DNA from: Arthrobacter horti
GTDB taxonomy: Bacteria; Actinomycetota; Actinomycetes; Actinomycetales; Micrococcaceae
NCBI RefSeq assembly: GCF_030731045.1
Contig: NZ_JAVALS010000007.1
Coordinates: 62,001-126,000, forward strand
Direction: 5' to 3'
DNA: 64,000 bases
How positions within the stretch are numbered: the first letter of the stretch is position 1; each line of letters opens with the position of its first letter. Position numbers and translations under genes: made by a program. Of this stretch, positions 41,315-51,559 are shown piece by piece. The notes under the pieces are model-generated. The model did no database searches. It was given only the letters and a program-made list of their open reading frames with translations, and was not told the origin of the DNA.

Positions 41315-42148
41315 TCAGCTCGCGCGGTGAGATCGGAAATCCCGTGGCTTGGTCCCGTGGAATTCCAGGAACGCCCTGCGCATGCTGACCAGGGTCTTGA
41401 AACCGGACTTCTCCGCCACTTCCTGCATGGACAGCACGTCAAAGCGGCCGTCCTGAAGCAGGGACAGGGCCAGCCGGCTCCGCTGTTTCCTGATCTCCAG
41501 GGCAATGGTGGTCCCCTCTTCGGAGAAGATCGCCTGCAGCCTCCTCAGCGACGTCCGCACCGCGAACGCGACCTCCAGAGGCGACAGTTCGGCGTCGGCG
41601 CACCGCTGGCTGATGATCGCCAGCGCCTTGTTCCGCAGCGCGTCGGCGGGCGACTCCAGACTCGCCGAACCGAACTTGTCCAGGATGACGCTGCACGCCA
41701 TCTCGGTCAGGAGCTGTTCCGTGGCATATCCCGGGATCCCCTCATGCGAACTGCGTTCGTGGAAGATGCGCACCGCGAAGTCCCTGATCGCCCGGTCCAG
41801 GCTGCTGGTCTGCTCGAAGATGCCGAAACCGTAGAAGTGCGGCGGAGCCATGCCGGAGATCGCCTCCGCGCTGACCCTGATGCATGTGGACGTCCATCGC
41901 TCGAGTGGTTCGATCTCGCCGAAATGGCGTTCCACTTCTTCGGGCGCCCTGCCGGGGACCACCAAGACCGCCCCCGCCGCGAGAGTGTTCCCCACGCCCA
42001 GTTTCATGGCCCCTTGATCCATGAAACAGATGTCCACGGAATCGTGACAGAAACCCTCTGCCACGTCATCGGCGAACAACCCGCCGGAAAAGCGTGCCAC
42101 GGATACTGATCCGAAATGCTTACGCTGATAGTGCCCCACATGGTTCAC
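41315..42148 (-). CDS. AraC-family transcriptional regulator, 277 aa
   Basis: C-terminal DNA-binding domain with two helix-turn-helix units: LSPLEVAFAVRTSLRRLQAIF and VLSMQEVAEKSGFKTLVSMRR, then the family-typical FHGTKPRDFR. The N-terminal 170 residues form a putative ligand-binding domain of the kind that resembles AraC-binding-like families but is not a clear cupin. GTG at 42148 lies inside the third G-rich repeat at 42146-42210, implying autoregulation. It is divergent from rmlA and 198 bp from the two-cysteine gene, both possible targets. Effector unknown. Confidence 0.85.
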   Translation of the reverse strand: MNHVGHYQRKHFGSVSVARFSGGLFADDVAEGFCHDSVDICFMDQGAMKLGVGNTLAAGAVLVVPGRAPEEVERHFGEIEPLERWTSTCIRVSAEAISGMAPPHFYGFGIFEQTSSLDRAIRDFAVRIFHERSSHEGIPGYATEQLLTEMACSVILDKFGSASLESPADALRNKALAIISQRCADAELSPLEVAFAVRTSLRRLQAIFSEEGTTIALEIRKQRSRLALSLLQDGRFDVLSMQEVAEKSGFKTLVSMRRAFLEFHGTKPRDFRSHRAS

Positions 42149-42210
42149 CCCTGAGCTCCTAACCTCAGACTTCCCCCGAGCCTTTAACCTCAGGCTCCCC
42201 CTGAGCGATC
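42146..42210. repeat. Tandem 25-bp repeats at the AraC gene start
   Basis: TAACCTCAG recurs at 42160-42168 and 42185-42193, and CCCC(T/C)GAGC recurs three times with the same 25-bp period, the last copy at 42197. The first copy covers the start codon of the AraC gene and the array lies in the divergent promoter before rmlA. Read towards the AraC gene, each unit is a G-run followed by CTGAGGTTA. Confidence 0.65.
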
Positions 42211-42287
42211 ATTCTACGACCAGGCCCCCGTACTCTCACCCCCCTTGATGACGAACGGAAATGACCCGATGTGGGACCATGGTGCTC

Positions 42288-44233
<1,946 letters not shown>

Positions 44234-44245
44234 CAGGAGCGGGAC

Positions 44246-45670
44246 ATGGAATTCTCAAAGACTCTCGGCGCGCGGCGCACCGCCATCCCCGGTCTGCTGG
44301 TCCTGGACCTTCCCGTGCATGGCGACAACCGCGGGTGGTTCAAGGAGAACTGGCAGCGGGAGAAGATGCTGGCACTCGGCCTGCCGGACTTCGGGCCGGT
44401 CCAGAACAACATCTCCTTCAACGAGGACCGCGGCACCACCCGTGGCATCCATGCCGAGCCCTGGGACAAGTACGTCTCCGTGGCCACCGGCGAGATCTTC
44501 GGCGCCTGGGTGGACCTGCGCCGTGGTCCCACCTTCGGCACGGTCCACACCGAACGCCTGGACCCCTCCCGGGCCGTGTTCGTCCCACGGGGCGTGGGCA
44601 ATGCCTTCCAGACGCTCCAGGACGGCACCGCCTACACGTACCTGGTCAACGAGCACTGGTCGCCGGACGCCGAGTACACCTTCCTCAACCTGGCCGACCC
44701 CACCGCCGCCATCCGCTGGCCCGTACCGCTCGCCGAGGCGGAGCTGTCCGCCAAGGACCGCGCCCATCCGCTCCTGGACGGCGTCACGCCCATGGACGCC
44801 TCCCCGGGTCGCGTCCTGGTGCTGGGCGGCAACGGCCAGCTGGGCCGGGCCCTCCGCGCCGAGTATGCGGACCACGACGACGTGGACGTCCTGACCCGCC
44901 AGGACTGCGAGCTGAGCGACCCGGCCGCCGTCGCTGCTCTCCCGTTCGGGCGCTACCGCACCGTCATCAACGCGGCCGCCTACACGGCCGTGGACGCCGC
45001 CGAGACGCCGGAAGGCCGCCGTCTCGCGTGGGCGGTGAACAGCCGCGCCGTCGCGCAGCTGGCCGCGGCCGCCGTCGCGCACGGCTTCACCCTGGTGCAC
45101 GTCTCCACCGACTACGTGTACGACGGCGCCCGCTCGCCGCACACGGAGGACGAACCTCCCAGCCCGCTGGGCGTCTATGGGCAGAGCAAGGCGGCCGGCG
45201 ACGCCGCCGTGGCGGTGGTCCCGCGCCACTACCTGATCCGCACCTCCTGGGTGGTGGGCGATGGCGGAAATTTCGTGGACACCATGGCCTCCCTCGCCGC
45301 GCGGGGTGCCGCACCCAGCGTGGTGGCGGACCAGACCGGACGTGTCAGCTTCGCCCGGGACATCGCCCGCGGAATCCGGCACCTGGTGGATACAGGAGCC
45401 CCGTACGGCACTTACAATCTGAGCAACACGGGGCCGGTGCAGAGCTGGGCGGACGTCGCGCGCGACGTCTTCAGACTGACCGGAGCCGATCCGTCAGCGG
45501 TCCGGGACACCAGCACCGCGGAGTACTTCGCAGGGCGGGACGCCGCTCCGCGGCCGGCTGCGAGCGCACTGGATCTTTCACGCTTGCAGGCCACGGGGTT
45601 CATCCCCCGTACGGCCGCGGAGGCTCTCGAGGAACATCTGGAAAGGAGGGGCCTTGAGCGAGCAGAATGA
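44246..45670 (+). CDS. RmlC-RmlD fusion, epimerase and reductase, 474 aa
   Basis: Bifunctional protein for the last two steps of dTDP-rhamnose synthesis. Residues 1-185 are a cupin-type 3,5-epimerase (NNISFNEDRGTTRGIHAEPW, with the catalytic His, and FVPRGVGNAFQTL). After a short linker the reductase starts at VLVLGGNGQLGRALRAEY (about 190) and includes VHVSTDYVYDGA and YGQSKAAGDAAV, the SDR catalytic Tyr-x3-Lys. Such fusions occur in several actinobacteria. The end overlaps the start of the LCP gene by 17 bp, and AAAGGAGG inside this gene serves as the next ribosome binding site. Confidence 0.92.
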   Translation: MEFSKTLGARRTAIPGLLVLDLPVHGDNRGWFKENWQREKMLALGLPDFGPVQNNISFNEDRGTTRGIHAEPWDKYVSVATGEIFGAWVDLRRGPTFGTVHTERLDPSRAVFVPRGVGNAFQTLQDGTAYTYLVNEHWSPDAEYTFLNLADPTAAIRWPVPLAEAELSAKDRAHPLLDGVTPMDASPGRVLVLGGNGQLGRALRAEYADHDDVDVLTRQDCELSDPAAVAALPFGRYRTVINAAAYTAVDAAETPEGRRLAWAVNSRAVAQLAAAAVAHGFTLVHVSTDYVYDGARSPHTEDEPPSPLGVYGQSKAAGDAAVAVVPRHYLIRTSWVVGDGGNFVDTMASLAARGAAPSVVADQTGRVSFARDIARGIRHLVDTGAPYGTYNLSNTGPVQSWADVARDVFRLTGADPSAVRDTSTAEYFAGRDAAPRPAASALDLSRLQATGFIPRTAAEALEEHLERRGLERAE

Positions 45671-46775
45671 CGCCCCGGGCGTCGACGACGAGGGGACGGA
45701 CACCTCAGCCCCAGCAGCCGACCCCGACGCGAGCAGGCACCGCCGCGAGCGCAAGCGGCGGAAGCGGGCGGGCCTCATCGTGCTCCTGAGCTGCCTGTGC
45801 CTGGTGCTCGTGGCCGGCGTGGCCGCGGGCGGGTACGTCTGGTATCTGTTCCACAGCTTCGACACCAAGACCACCAAGGTGGAGAACGCCTTCCCCAAAG
45901 AGGCCACGCGCCCCAAGGCGGTCACCAACGCCGAGGGCAAGGCCGCGTACAACCTGCTCCTGGTCGGTTCGGACAGCCGTACCGCGTCCTCCGCCGTAGC
46001 GGAGGAGGGCGGCGCCTCAGACCAGCGTTCCGACACCATGATGCTGGTCCACATCCCGGCCGACCGTTCGAACGTCTACGTCATCTCCATCATGCGGGAC
46101 ACCTGGGTGGACATCCCCGGCCACGGACAGGCGAAGATCAACGCGGCGTTCGCCTACGGCGGCACCCCGCTCATGGTCCAGACGGTCGAATCGGTGCTGC
46201 ACCAGCGCATCGACCACGTGGCGTTCGTGAACTTCGACGGGTTCCAGAGCCTCACGGACGCCGTGGGCGGGGTGGACGTGAACATCCCCATCTCCTTCAA
46301 GTCCACCTTCAAGGAGGAGCTGGGCTTCCAGTACACCCAGGGGCCCATGCACCTCAACGGCGAGCAGGCCATGTGGTTCGTCCGTGAACGGCACGCGTTC
46401 CCCGACGGCGATTACCAGCGTGTCCGGGACCAGCAGATCTTCCTCAAGGCCCTGCTCGGCAAGATCGCCACGCCCTCCACGCTGGCCAACCCGGTCACCC
46501 TGGCCAAGGCCGTGGACCAGTTCTCCCCCTACGTGACCATCGACTCCACCTTCACGGCGGACAAGATCGTCGCGCTGGCCCTGGAAGTGAAGGGCATCAA
46601 ACCGTCGCAGGCGGTCACCTTCACCCTGCCCACGCTGGGCACCGGGTGGAGTCCGGACGGTCAGCAGTCCATCGTCATCCTGGACACGGCGAAGGCGGAC
46701 TCCCTGTCCAAGGCCATGACCGCCGGCACCATGGCGCAGTGGGTCGACACGAACAAGGTCCGCTTCGGCAATTGA
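45654..46775 (+). CDS. LCP (LytR-CpsA-Psr) family glycan transferase, 373 aa
   Basis: LCP proteins attach glycans carried on polyprenyl lipid to peptidoglycan. A charged Asp/Arg-rich cytoplasmic N-terminus is followed by one membrane helix (about residues 41-65) and an extracellular LCP domain: LLLVGSDSRT, SDTMMLVHIPADRSNV, SIMRDTWVDIPGHG, KINAAFAYGG and VGGVDVNIP. The TTG at 45654 has the strong GGAAAGGAGGGG. Co-transcription with rhamnose genes and proximity to polymer genes suggest attachment of the rhamnose-containing polymer to the wall. The operon then converges on the inositol monophosphatase gene with a 10-bp gap. Confidence 0.93.
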   Translation: MSEQNDAPGVDDEGTDTSAPAADPDASRHRRERKRRKRAGLIVLLSCLCLVLVAGVAAGGYVWYLFHSFDTKTTKVENAFPKEATRPKAVTNAEGKAAYNLLLVGSDSRTASSAVAEEGGASDQRSDTMMLVHIPADRSNVYVISIMRDTWVDIPGHGQAKINAAFAYGGTPLMVQTVESVLHQRIDHVAFVNFDGFQSLTDAVGGVDVNIPISFKSTFKEELGFQYTQGPMHLNGEQAMWFVRERHAFPDGDYQRVRDQQIFLKALLGKIATPSTLANPVTLAKAVDQFSPYVTIDSTFTADKIVALALEVKGIKPSQAVTFTLPTLGTGWSPDGQQSIVILDTAKADSLSKAMTAGTMAQWVDTNKVRFGN

Positions 46776-46785
46776 GGTCCGGGCG

Positions 46786-47619
46786 TCAGGACACCCGCGC
46801 GGAATCCATGGCCCGCTTGAGCTCCCCCACGGCACCGGCCGGCCCGGCCAGGAACCAGCTCAGGCCGTTGATCCGCAGCGTGGTGGCGACGCCCCCGGCC
46901 GCCCGGACCAGAGCCGCCCCGGGGAGCCAGTCCCAGTCGGGGCAGGAGTGCTGGAACCAGACGTCCAGTTCGCCCTGGGCCACCCGGGAGAGGTCGCAGG
47001 AGCCGGAACCGAGCATCCGCAGGGACGCGGCCCCCACGGCCGCGGCGTGCCACGGCATGGCGCACATCGGGTCCTGGAGCCAGTCCGGGTGGATGTAGGT
47101 GGCCGCGCTCGACTCGTTCAGCGGCCTGTCCTTCAGCGACGGCAGGGCCGCGCCGTTGAGCGTGAGCGGCACGTCCGTGCCACCCAGCCACAGCTTGTCC
47201 TCCTCGGGCTGGAACACGGCGCCCAGCAGCGGCGCCAGGACGCCGTCGTAGTCCGTGGCGAGTGCCAGCGCCGAGCACCAGTAGCTGGAGCCCCGCAGGA
47301 AGTTGTACGTGCCGTCCACCGGATCGATCACCCAGGTGCGGCCGCTCTCGGACGGCTTGGAGGAGCCTTCCTCCCCCAGGACGCCGTCCAGCGGACGGCA
47401 GCGGCGCAGCTGCGCCAGCACATAGGCTTCGGCCGCCCGGTCCGCCGCGGTGACGACGTCGGCCACGTTGGTCTTCCGTTCGCCGCTCAGCCCGCCCTGG
47501 CGCATCCTCCAGGCCAGGGTGCCGGCCTCCCGGACCAGGGCGGAGGCCAGCTCGGCATCGCTCAGCGAGGCCTCCAGGTCCCGGGGTTCGTACGCGGAGG
47601 GGGTGAGCTGTGGCGTCAT
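46786..47619 (-). CDS. Inositol monophosphatase-family phosphatase, 277 aa
   Basis: Mg-dependent sugar- or inositol-phosphate phosphatase. Motif 1 appears as GVLGEEGS, motif 2 as WVIDPVDGTYNF and motif 3 as the WDWLPGAALVRAAGG region. The true start at 47619 follows a weak GGA; the longer frame upstream is antisense to the next gene. Relatives include histidinol-phosphate and inositol phosphatases; this cannot be narrowed down. It lies between the LCP operon and the divergently placed membrane protein gene. Confidence 0.88.
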   Translation of the reverse strand: MTPQLTPSAYEPRDLEASLSDAELASALVREAGTLAWRMRQGGLSGERKTNVADVVTAADRAAEAYVLAQLRRCRPLDGVLGEEGSSKPSESGRTWVIDPVDGTYNFLRGSSYWCSALALATDYDGVLAPLLGAVFQPEEDKLWLGGTDVPLTLNGAALPSLKDRPLNESSAATYIHPDWLQDPMCAMPWHAAAVGAASLRMLGSGSCDLSRVAQGELDVWFQHSCPDWDWLPGAALVRAAGGVATTLRINGLSWFLAGPAGAVGELKRAMDSARVS

Positions 47620-47649
47620 GCGTCCAGCGTATCGGGCGATAATGGAGCC

Positions 47650-48303
47650 ATGTCCAAATCCGCGAACCAGCGCATCCGCAAGCACGGCTCCAAGGCGGTG
47701 GTCCCGGACACGAAGCTCCCTCCGGTGGTCGGCGCGCCCAGGACGGCCGGCCCCACCGGGCCGTTCGCGGGACGCGCACCGCGGAAGGCGGAGGGCAATG
47801 CCACGCTCATCGTCATCGCCGCCGTGGTCGCCGCGCTGTTCCTGTTCTGGTACGTCCACCTGATGACGCTGCAGCAGATGACGGATCTCTCCGGCGGCCT
47901 GGCCATGCCGGACTCCCGGGTCTTCGGATTCGGCCCGGCCGATGTGGAGCACCTTCGCGCCGCCATGAACACGGACGCCCGCGGCCAGCTGCAGTGGATC
48001 CACAAAACCGCCGCCACCCTCTTCCCGCTGATCTTCGGCCTGGCGTGGCTGCTGCTCATCGGAACCAGGGTGCGCCGCACGTGGCTCCGCTGGACGCTCT
48101 GGGCCCCGCCCGTGCTGTTCGCGCTGGTCCGGCTCCTGCAGAACTTCGCCGTGGACGGCCTGTTCGCGGCCTCCGCCCCGTCCGCCGGCGCCGTCGCGTG
48201 GGCCTCGTTCCTGGTGGTCTCCGGCTGGGTGCTGTTCGTTCTCAGCCTGGCCGCGGCGCTCGTGGCGCTCACTCCCTGGGGCAGGCGCAGAACCGCGGTC
48301 TGA
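47650..48303 (+). CDS. Membrane protein of unknown function, 217 aa
   Basis: A basic, disordered N-terminus of about 45 residues (Lys/Arg/Pro-rich) precedes four predicted helices (around 50-70, 120-138, 147-165 and 180-203) and a short basic C-terminal tail. I do not recognise a family. Between the first and second helices a loop of about 50 residues contains a conserved-looking GFGPADVEHLR. The gene is 30 bp from and divergent to the inositol-phosphatase gene, and 50 bp upstream of the tRNA gene. Overall architecture suggests a small housekeeping membrane protein. Confidence 0.65.
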   Translation: MSKSANQRIRKHGSKAVVPDTKLPPVVGAPRTAGPTGPFAGRAPRKAEGNATLIVIAAVVAALFLFWYVHLMTLQQMTDLSGGLAMPDSRVFGFGPADVEHLRAAMNTDARGQLQWIHKTAATLFPLIFGLAWLLLIGTRVRRTWLRWTLWAPPVLFALVRLLQNFAVDGLFAASAPSAGAVAWASFLVVSGWVLFVLSLAAALVALTPWGRRRTAV

Positions 48304-48353
48304 CGCGCCTGCCGACGCGGTATGCTTGATCCCGTTGTGCGTGACGCACCCCC

Positions 48354-48429
48354 GCCCTCGTAGCTCAGGGGATAGAGCACGGCTCTCCTAAAGCCGGTGT
48401 CGTTGGTTCGAATCCAATCGAGGGCACCA
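48354..48429 (+). tRNA. tRNA-Arg (anticodon CCT)
   Basis: A 76-nt cloverleaf with a complete 7-bp acceptor stem (48354-48360 with 48419-48425), D-arm TAGCTCAGGGGATAGAGCA, and an anticodon stem CGGCT/AGCCG. The loop CTCCTAA places CCT at 48387-48389, reading AGG. The T-arm contains GGTTCGAATCC and CCA is encoded. A GTGCGT/ACGCAC hairpin lies just upstream. It sits at the edge of the polysaccharide region; no duplicated tRNA 3' end that would mark integration was found. Confidence 0.95.
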
Positions 48430-48443
48430 CGTAGGATTCACCC

Positions 48444-49574
48444 ATGGGGACCCCTTTTTTCCGCGTCGATTCCATCGGTGTGAACGTCACGGTCACGTGC
48501 ACCGACGCAGCCTTCCTTGCTTCGCTCCAGAGCGCTTGGGAACCGGCAACCCTTCCGGACACGGCACCGGCCGCCGCACGCACGGTGGATCCCCTGATGA
48601 GCGAGGAGGAGGCCGCGCAGCTGCTCACCACCGAGGTGACGCTCTCGGCCCTTCAAGCGCAGCGGGGGAACCTCCTGATGCTCCACGCCGCCGGCCTCGC
48701 CGACGATCACGGCAGGGTCGCCGCACTGATCGGCCCGTCCGGGCGGGGGAAGACGACGGCGGCGCGCACCTTGGCCGCCCACTTCGGCTATGTGACGGAT
48801 GAGACGGTCGCCATCACCGCCGAGGATCGCGTCCTCCCCTACCGCAAGCCGCTGTCCGTGATCGTGCCGGGGAGCCCGTACAAGGTGCAGCTCAGCCCGG
48901 TCTCACTGGGGCTCAAGCCGCTCCCGGACGCACCCCTGACCCTGTCCCACCTGGTGCTCCTGGACCGCCGGGAGTCCCATGAAGGCACGGCCCGCATCGA
49001 GGCCGTCCCCCTCGTGGAGGCGCTGACGGAGATCATCCCCCAGACCAGCTACCTCCGCGAGCTCGAGCGGCCCCTGCAGTGGCTCGCCGCCCTGGCGGAA
49101 CGCACGGGGGGCGTGGTCCGCATCGTGTACGCCGAGAGCCACAGCCTGCCGGACGCCCTGCAGGCCGTACTGGACGGTGCCGGACGGCACGACGGCGAGT
49201 GGGCCGCCGTCGTGCCCGACGCCGAGCTGGGCGTCGCGGCTGAGGGTGACGGAGAATCACTCGTTCCCCTGACCGTTCTGGACGCCGTCGAGGCCGAGGG
49301 CCAGACGGCCGTGCTCCAGAGTGACGGCATGCTGCAGCACCTCCAGGGCGTGGGCCCGGTCCTGTGGCGTGGTCTGTGCCGTGGCGAGTCCCCGGATCAG
49401 CTGACGGCCCGCGTGGAAGAGGCCTTCGGACCCGCGCCTGACGGTGACACGGCAGCCGCGCTGCGGGATGTGCTCGAGGCGTTCTGGCAGTCCGGGCTCC
49501 TGTCCCGGGTGTCCCCGGCGGAGGGAGTCCAGGAGGATCCCGCCGCCGGGCAATCCGTGGCGGCGGGCCGGTGA
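48444..49574 (+). CDS. HPr-kinase-like protein with PqqD-like C-terminus, 376 aa
   Basis: P-loop protein resembling the HprK kinase core: LLMLHAAGLA then ALIGPSGRGKTTAARTLA (Walker A) and DETVAI. The C-terminal 90 residues (LTVLDAVEAEGQTAVL to ALRDVLEAFWQSGLL) look like a PqqD-type domain, a beta hairpin then helices with the GVGPVLWRGL turn. HPr-kinase-like enzymes phosphorylate or modify peptides in some lasso-peptide loci, but no precursor is visible here. The gene overlaps a type I signal peptidase by 4 bp (GTGA). Classical HprK regulation of sugar uptake is unlikely because the C-terminal and N-terminal domains differ from true HprK. Confidence 0.75.
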   Translation: MGTPFFRVDSIGVNVTVTCTDAAFLASLQSAWEPATLPDTAPAAARTVDPLMSEEEAAQLLTTEVTLSALQAQRGNLLMLHAAGLADDHGRVAALIGPSGRGKTTAARTLAAHFGYVTDETVAITAEDRVLPYRKPLSVIVPGSPYKVQLSPVSLGLKPLPDAPLTLSHLVLLDRRESHEGTARIEAVPLVEALTEIIPQTSYLRELERPLQWLAALAERTGGVVRIVYAESHSLPDALQAVLDGAGRHDGEWAAVVPDAELGVAAEGDGESLVPLTVLDAVEAEGQTAVLQSDGMLQHLQGVGPVLWRGLCRGESPDQLTARVEEAFGPAPDGDTAAALRDVLEAFWQSGLLSRVSPAEGVQEDPAAGQSVAAGR

Positions 49575-50248
49575 AACGCCTCCGCAGGATCCTGAAGTCG
49601 CCGTGGATGAGCTTCGTCTACGCCCTCCTGGCCGTGTCCCTGTGCAACGCCTTCCTGGTCAAGACCTTCCAGATCCCGTCCGCATCCATGCAGAACACGC
49701 TCGCCGAAGGTGACAGGATCCTGGTCAGCCGTCTCGCCTACACCTCGGACGGTCCGCAGCGGGGCGACGTGGTGGTGTTCAACCAGCCGGCTTCCTGGGG
49801 TGCGGAGCCGCAGCTGTCCCCGTTGCGTGCCGCGGCCGGCTGGATGGGCGATCTGATCGGTTTCGGGCCCAGCAATCAGCACGCACTGGTCAAGCGGGTC
49901 ATCGGCCTGCCCGGGGACACCGTGGAATGCTGCGACGCGTCAGGCAAGGTGACCGTCAACGGTGTCGCGTTGAACGAGCCGTACATCTTTGAGGATCTGC
50001 CCTTCCCTCCCGGTGCCGGCTGCACTGATCCGAAGAAACGTTCTGCGCGGTGTTTCGGGCCCATTCACGTGCCCGCGGGCCAGTACCTGGTCCTGGGCGA
50101 CCACCGTTCGGACTCACGGGACTCCGTGGTCTCCTGCCGTGGTCCGGCCGCCGGGAGCGACTGCGCGGTCTTCGTGCCGCGTTCCCAGGTGGTGGGGAAG
50201 GTGTTCGGGATCCTCTACCCGTTCAGCAAATGGGGCCAGGGATTCTGA
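49571..50248 (+). CDS. lepB: Type I signal peptidase, 225 aa
   Basis: Membrane-bound signal peptidase (S26). An N-terminal helix (about residues 10-27) is followed by the catalytic serine in FQIPSASMQNTL and the general-base lysine in ALVKRVIGLPGD. The C-terminal box GDHRSDSRDS is present. Cysteines near residues 118 and 155 lie in an inserted loop typical of actinobacterial forms. GTG at 49571 is coupled to the HprK-like gene. Whether it serves general secretion or specifically matures partner exported proteins is unclear; the symbol denotes the family. Confidence 0.9.
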   Translation: MKRLRRILKSPWMSFVYALLAVSLCNAFLVKTFQIPSASMQNTLAEGDRILVSRLAYTSDGPQRGDVVVFNQPASWGAEPQLSPLRAAAGWMGDLIGFGPSNQHALVKRVIGLPGDTVECCDASGKVTVNGVALNEPYIFEDLPFPPGAGCTDPKKRSARCFGPIHVPAGQYLVLGDHRSDSRDSVVSCRGPAAGSDCAVFVPRSQVVGKVFGILYPFSKWGQGF

Positions 50249-50286
50249 GCCCGGTCCCTCCGGAGGACCCCGGTAGGGTGGAGCGC

Positions 50287-50688
50287 GTGGAACATCGCAT
50301 CATCGTCTCGGCCGTCTGCGTGTACGACGCCCAGGGCCGCCTTCTGACCGTCCGCAAGCGTGGGACGGAGAAGTTCATGCACCCCGGAGGCAAGCCGGAG
50401 CCCGGCGAGGGCGCCGCAGAGGCCGCCAGCCGTGAGCTTCTCGAGGAGGTGGGCATCGTGGTGGCGCCGGCCGAGCTGGTGCCGATGGGCGTCTTCGAGG
50501 CCGCCGCCGCCAATGAAGCGGACACCGTGATCGAGGCGAGTGTCTTCACCGCACCTGGAGTGTGGACCGCGGTTGCGAGCGCCGAAATCGCGGAGCTGCG
50601 GTGGATGGACCTGTCAGCGCCGTGGCCAGGGGATTTGGCGCCGCTGCTGACCGATTTCGTGCTGCCGGCGCTGAGACCGGTCGTTTAA
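50287..50688 (+). CDS. Nudix hydrolase, 133 aa
   Basis: Contains a complete Nudix box (G-x5-E-x7-RE-x2-EE-x-G) from GKPEPGEG through RELLEEVGI, the pyrophosphatase signature that binds Mg. The starting codon is not certain: GTG 50287 (GTGGAG 3-6 bp upstream) or GTG 50278. Members hydrolyse nucleoside diphosphate derivatives, and substrate cannot be inferred. A rho-independent terminator lies directly after the stop codon. Confidence 0.88.
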   Translation: MEHRIIVSAVCVYDAQGRLLTVRKRGTEKFMHPGGKPEPGEGAAEAASRELLEEVGIVVAPAELVPMGVFEAAAANEADTVIEASVFTAPGVWTAVASAEIAELRWMDLSAPWPGDLAPLLTDFVLPALRPVV

Positions 50689-50693
50689 GTGGC

Positions 50694-50722
50694 AAACGCC
50701 CGGCCGATTCGCCGGGCGTTTT
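50694..50722 (+). terminator. Rho-independent terminator after Nudix gene
   Basis: AACGCCCGGC pairs with GCCGGGCGTT around a 6-nt loop and is followed by TT. It also lies near the stop of the convergent Tat-type gene and may serve both. Confidence 0.8.
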
Positions 50723-50733
50723 CGCAAACGATC

Positions 50734-51369
50734 TTAGCCAGTCGTGCAGAGCAAAGTGAGTCCAACCGGACTCAAGCTGATGTTGACCGAAGCGCTTACG
50801 GTCGACTGCCCATTCGACGCAAAGACATAGCCACTCGGAAGCCCTAGGCCTGCCGTGTAATTGCCGCCAGGGAGCGACACGCTGGAGCCGGCTGCCAAGG
50901 CGATCCGGAAGTCCGTTCCGCCGGTCATTGTGTTGGAGTGGGTGAACGTGAACCCGATCGAATTCGCGCTTGGGCTCTTCGTCGGCTTGTACTGCGGCAC
51001 CGTACTCGTCGAGCCCAGAGCGTCCGGGCTCATCAGCAACCCCGTGGGGACAGTATTAGGAATCCCAGTCCCCGTATCCTCATACCACCAGAAGTCGGTC
51101 TTCGTGTTTCCAGCGTTACCGCTCGCATTCGCCGAGGGGCCTGAGATAGTCAAGGTGGTCCCGGAAGGAAAATCACTCGCAGTAGCCCCTTGAATCCTGA
51201 ACCGCGGGCTCGGAAGCCCCGCGATGCTCGGACAAATTCCAGTGATGGACAGATTCACTTTCGTCGCCGACGCGCTCGCCATCGGCGCCGCCACCGCCGC
51301 AGCCAGCACAGGCACGGTCCAGGCAGCACCTCGAACCAAGGCCCTGCGGTCAATTGGTTCCAAAGGCAT
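50734..51369 (-). CDS. Tat-type exported two-cysteine protein (second copy), 211 aa
   Basis: Same plan as the 41-kb protein: IDRRALVRGAAWTVPVLAAA twin-arginine-like leader with a MASAS-type cleavage region, a Ser/Thr/Gly-rich beta-type mature part, a cysteine near its beginning (ITGICPS) and one in the last residues (LTLLCTTG). The two proteins are otherwise barely alike, pointing to a shared export and disulfide design rather than recent duplication. ATG at 51369 follows AGGGGGAGGA. An upstream element almost equal to that before the 41-kb gene lies at 51408-51428. Function unknown. Confidence 0.82.
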   Translation of the reverse strand: MPLEPIDRRALVRGAAWTVPVLAAAVAAPMASASATKVNLSITGICPSIAGLPSPRFRIQGATASDFPSGTTLTISGPSANASGNAGNTKTDFWWYEDTGTGIPNTVPTGLLMSPDALGSTSTVPQYKPTKSPSANSIGFTFTHSNTMTGGTDFRIALAAGSSVSLPGGNYTAGLGLPSGYVFASNGQSTVSASVNISLSPVGLTLLCTTG

Positions 51370-51407
51370 CTGCGAGTCCTCCCCCTGATCGGCACATGAC
51401 ATCGATC

Positions 51408-51428
51408 CCGTTCCAGGACTCCCCCATG
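51408..51428 (-). promoter_or_regulatory. Shared element upstream of two-cysteine gene (copy B)
   Basis: Counterpart of 41147-41166: read towards the gene, CATGGGGGAGTCCTGGAACGG, ending 38 nt before the start. The GGAAC core resembles an ECF-sigma -35 box, but the -10 would fall on the ribosome binding site, so an operator is more likely. Confidence 0.5.
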
Positions 51429-51559
51429 GGCCTGAAACGGTCTCCCATGCAGTCTTGCACCGTTGCCGGGGGCACTGCTCCGGAACGACAAAGTGCGATA
51501 TCGCAAAGGAACTATTCGCGCACGCCCCGGGAATGTTTCGTGGTGCTACAACGGCGGGA

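Noticed and set aside
48354..48429. tRNA-Arg as an attachment site for an integrated element
   Set aside because: No integrase gene and no second copy of the tRNA 3' end found in the window.
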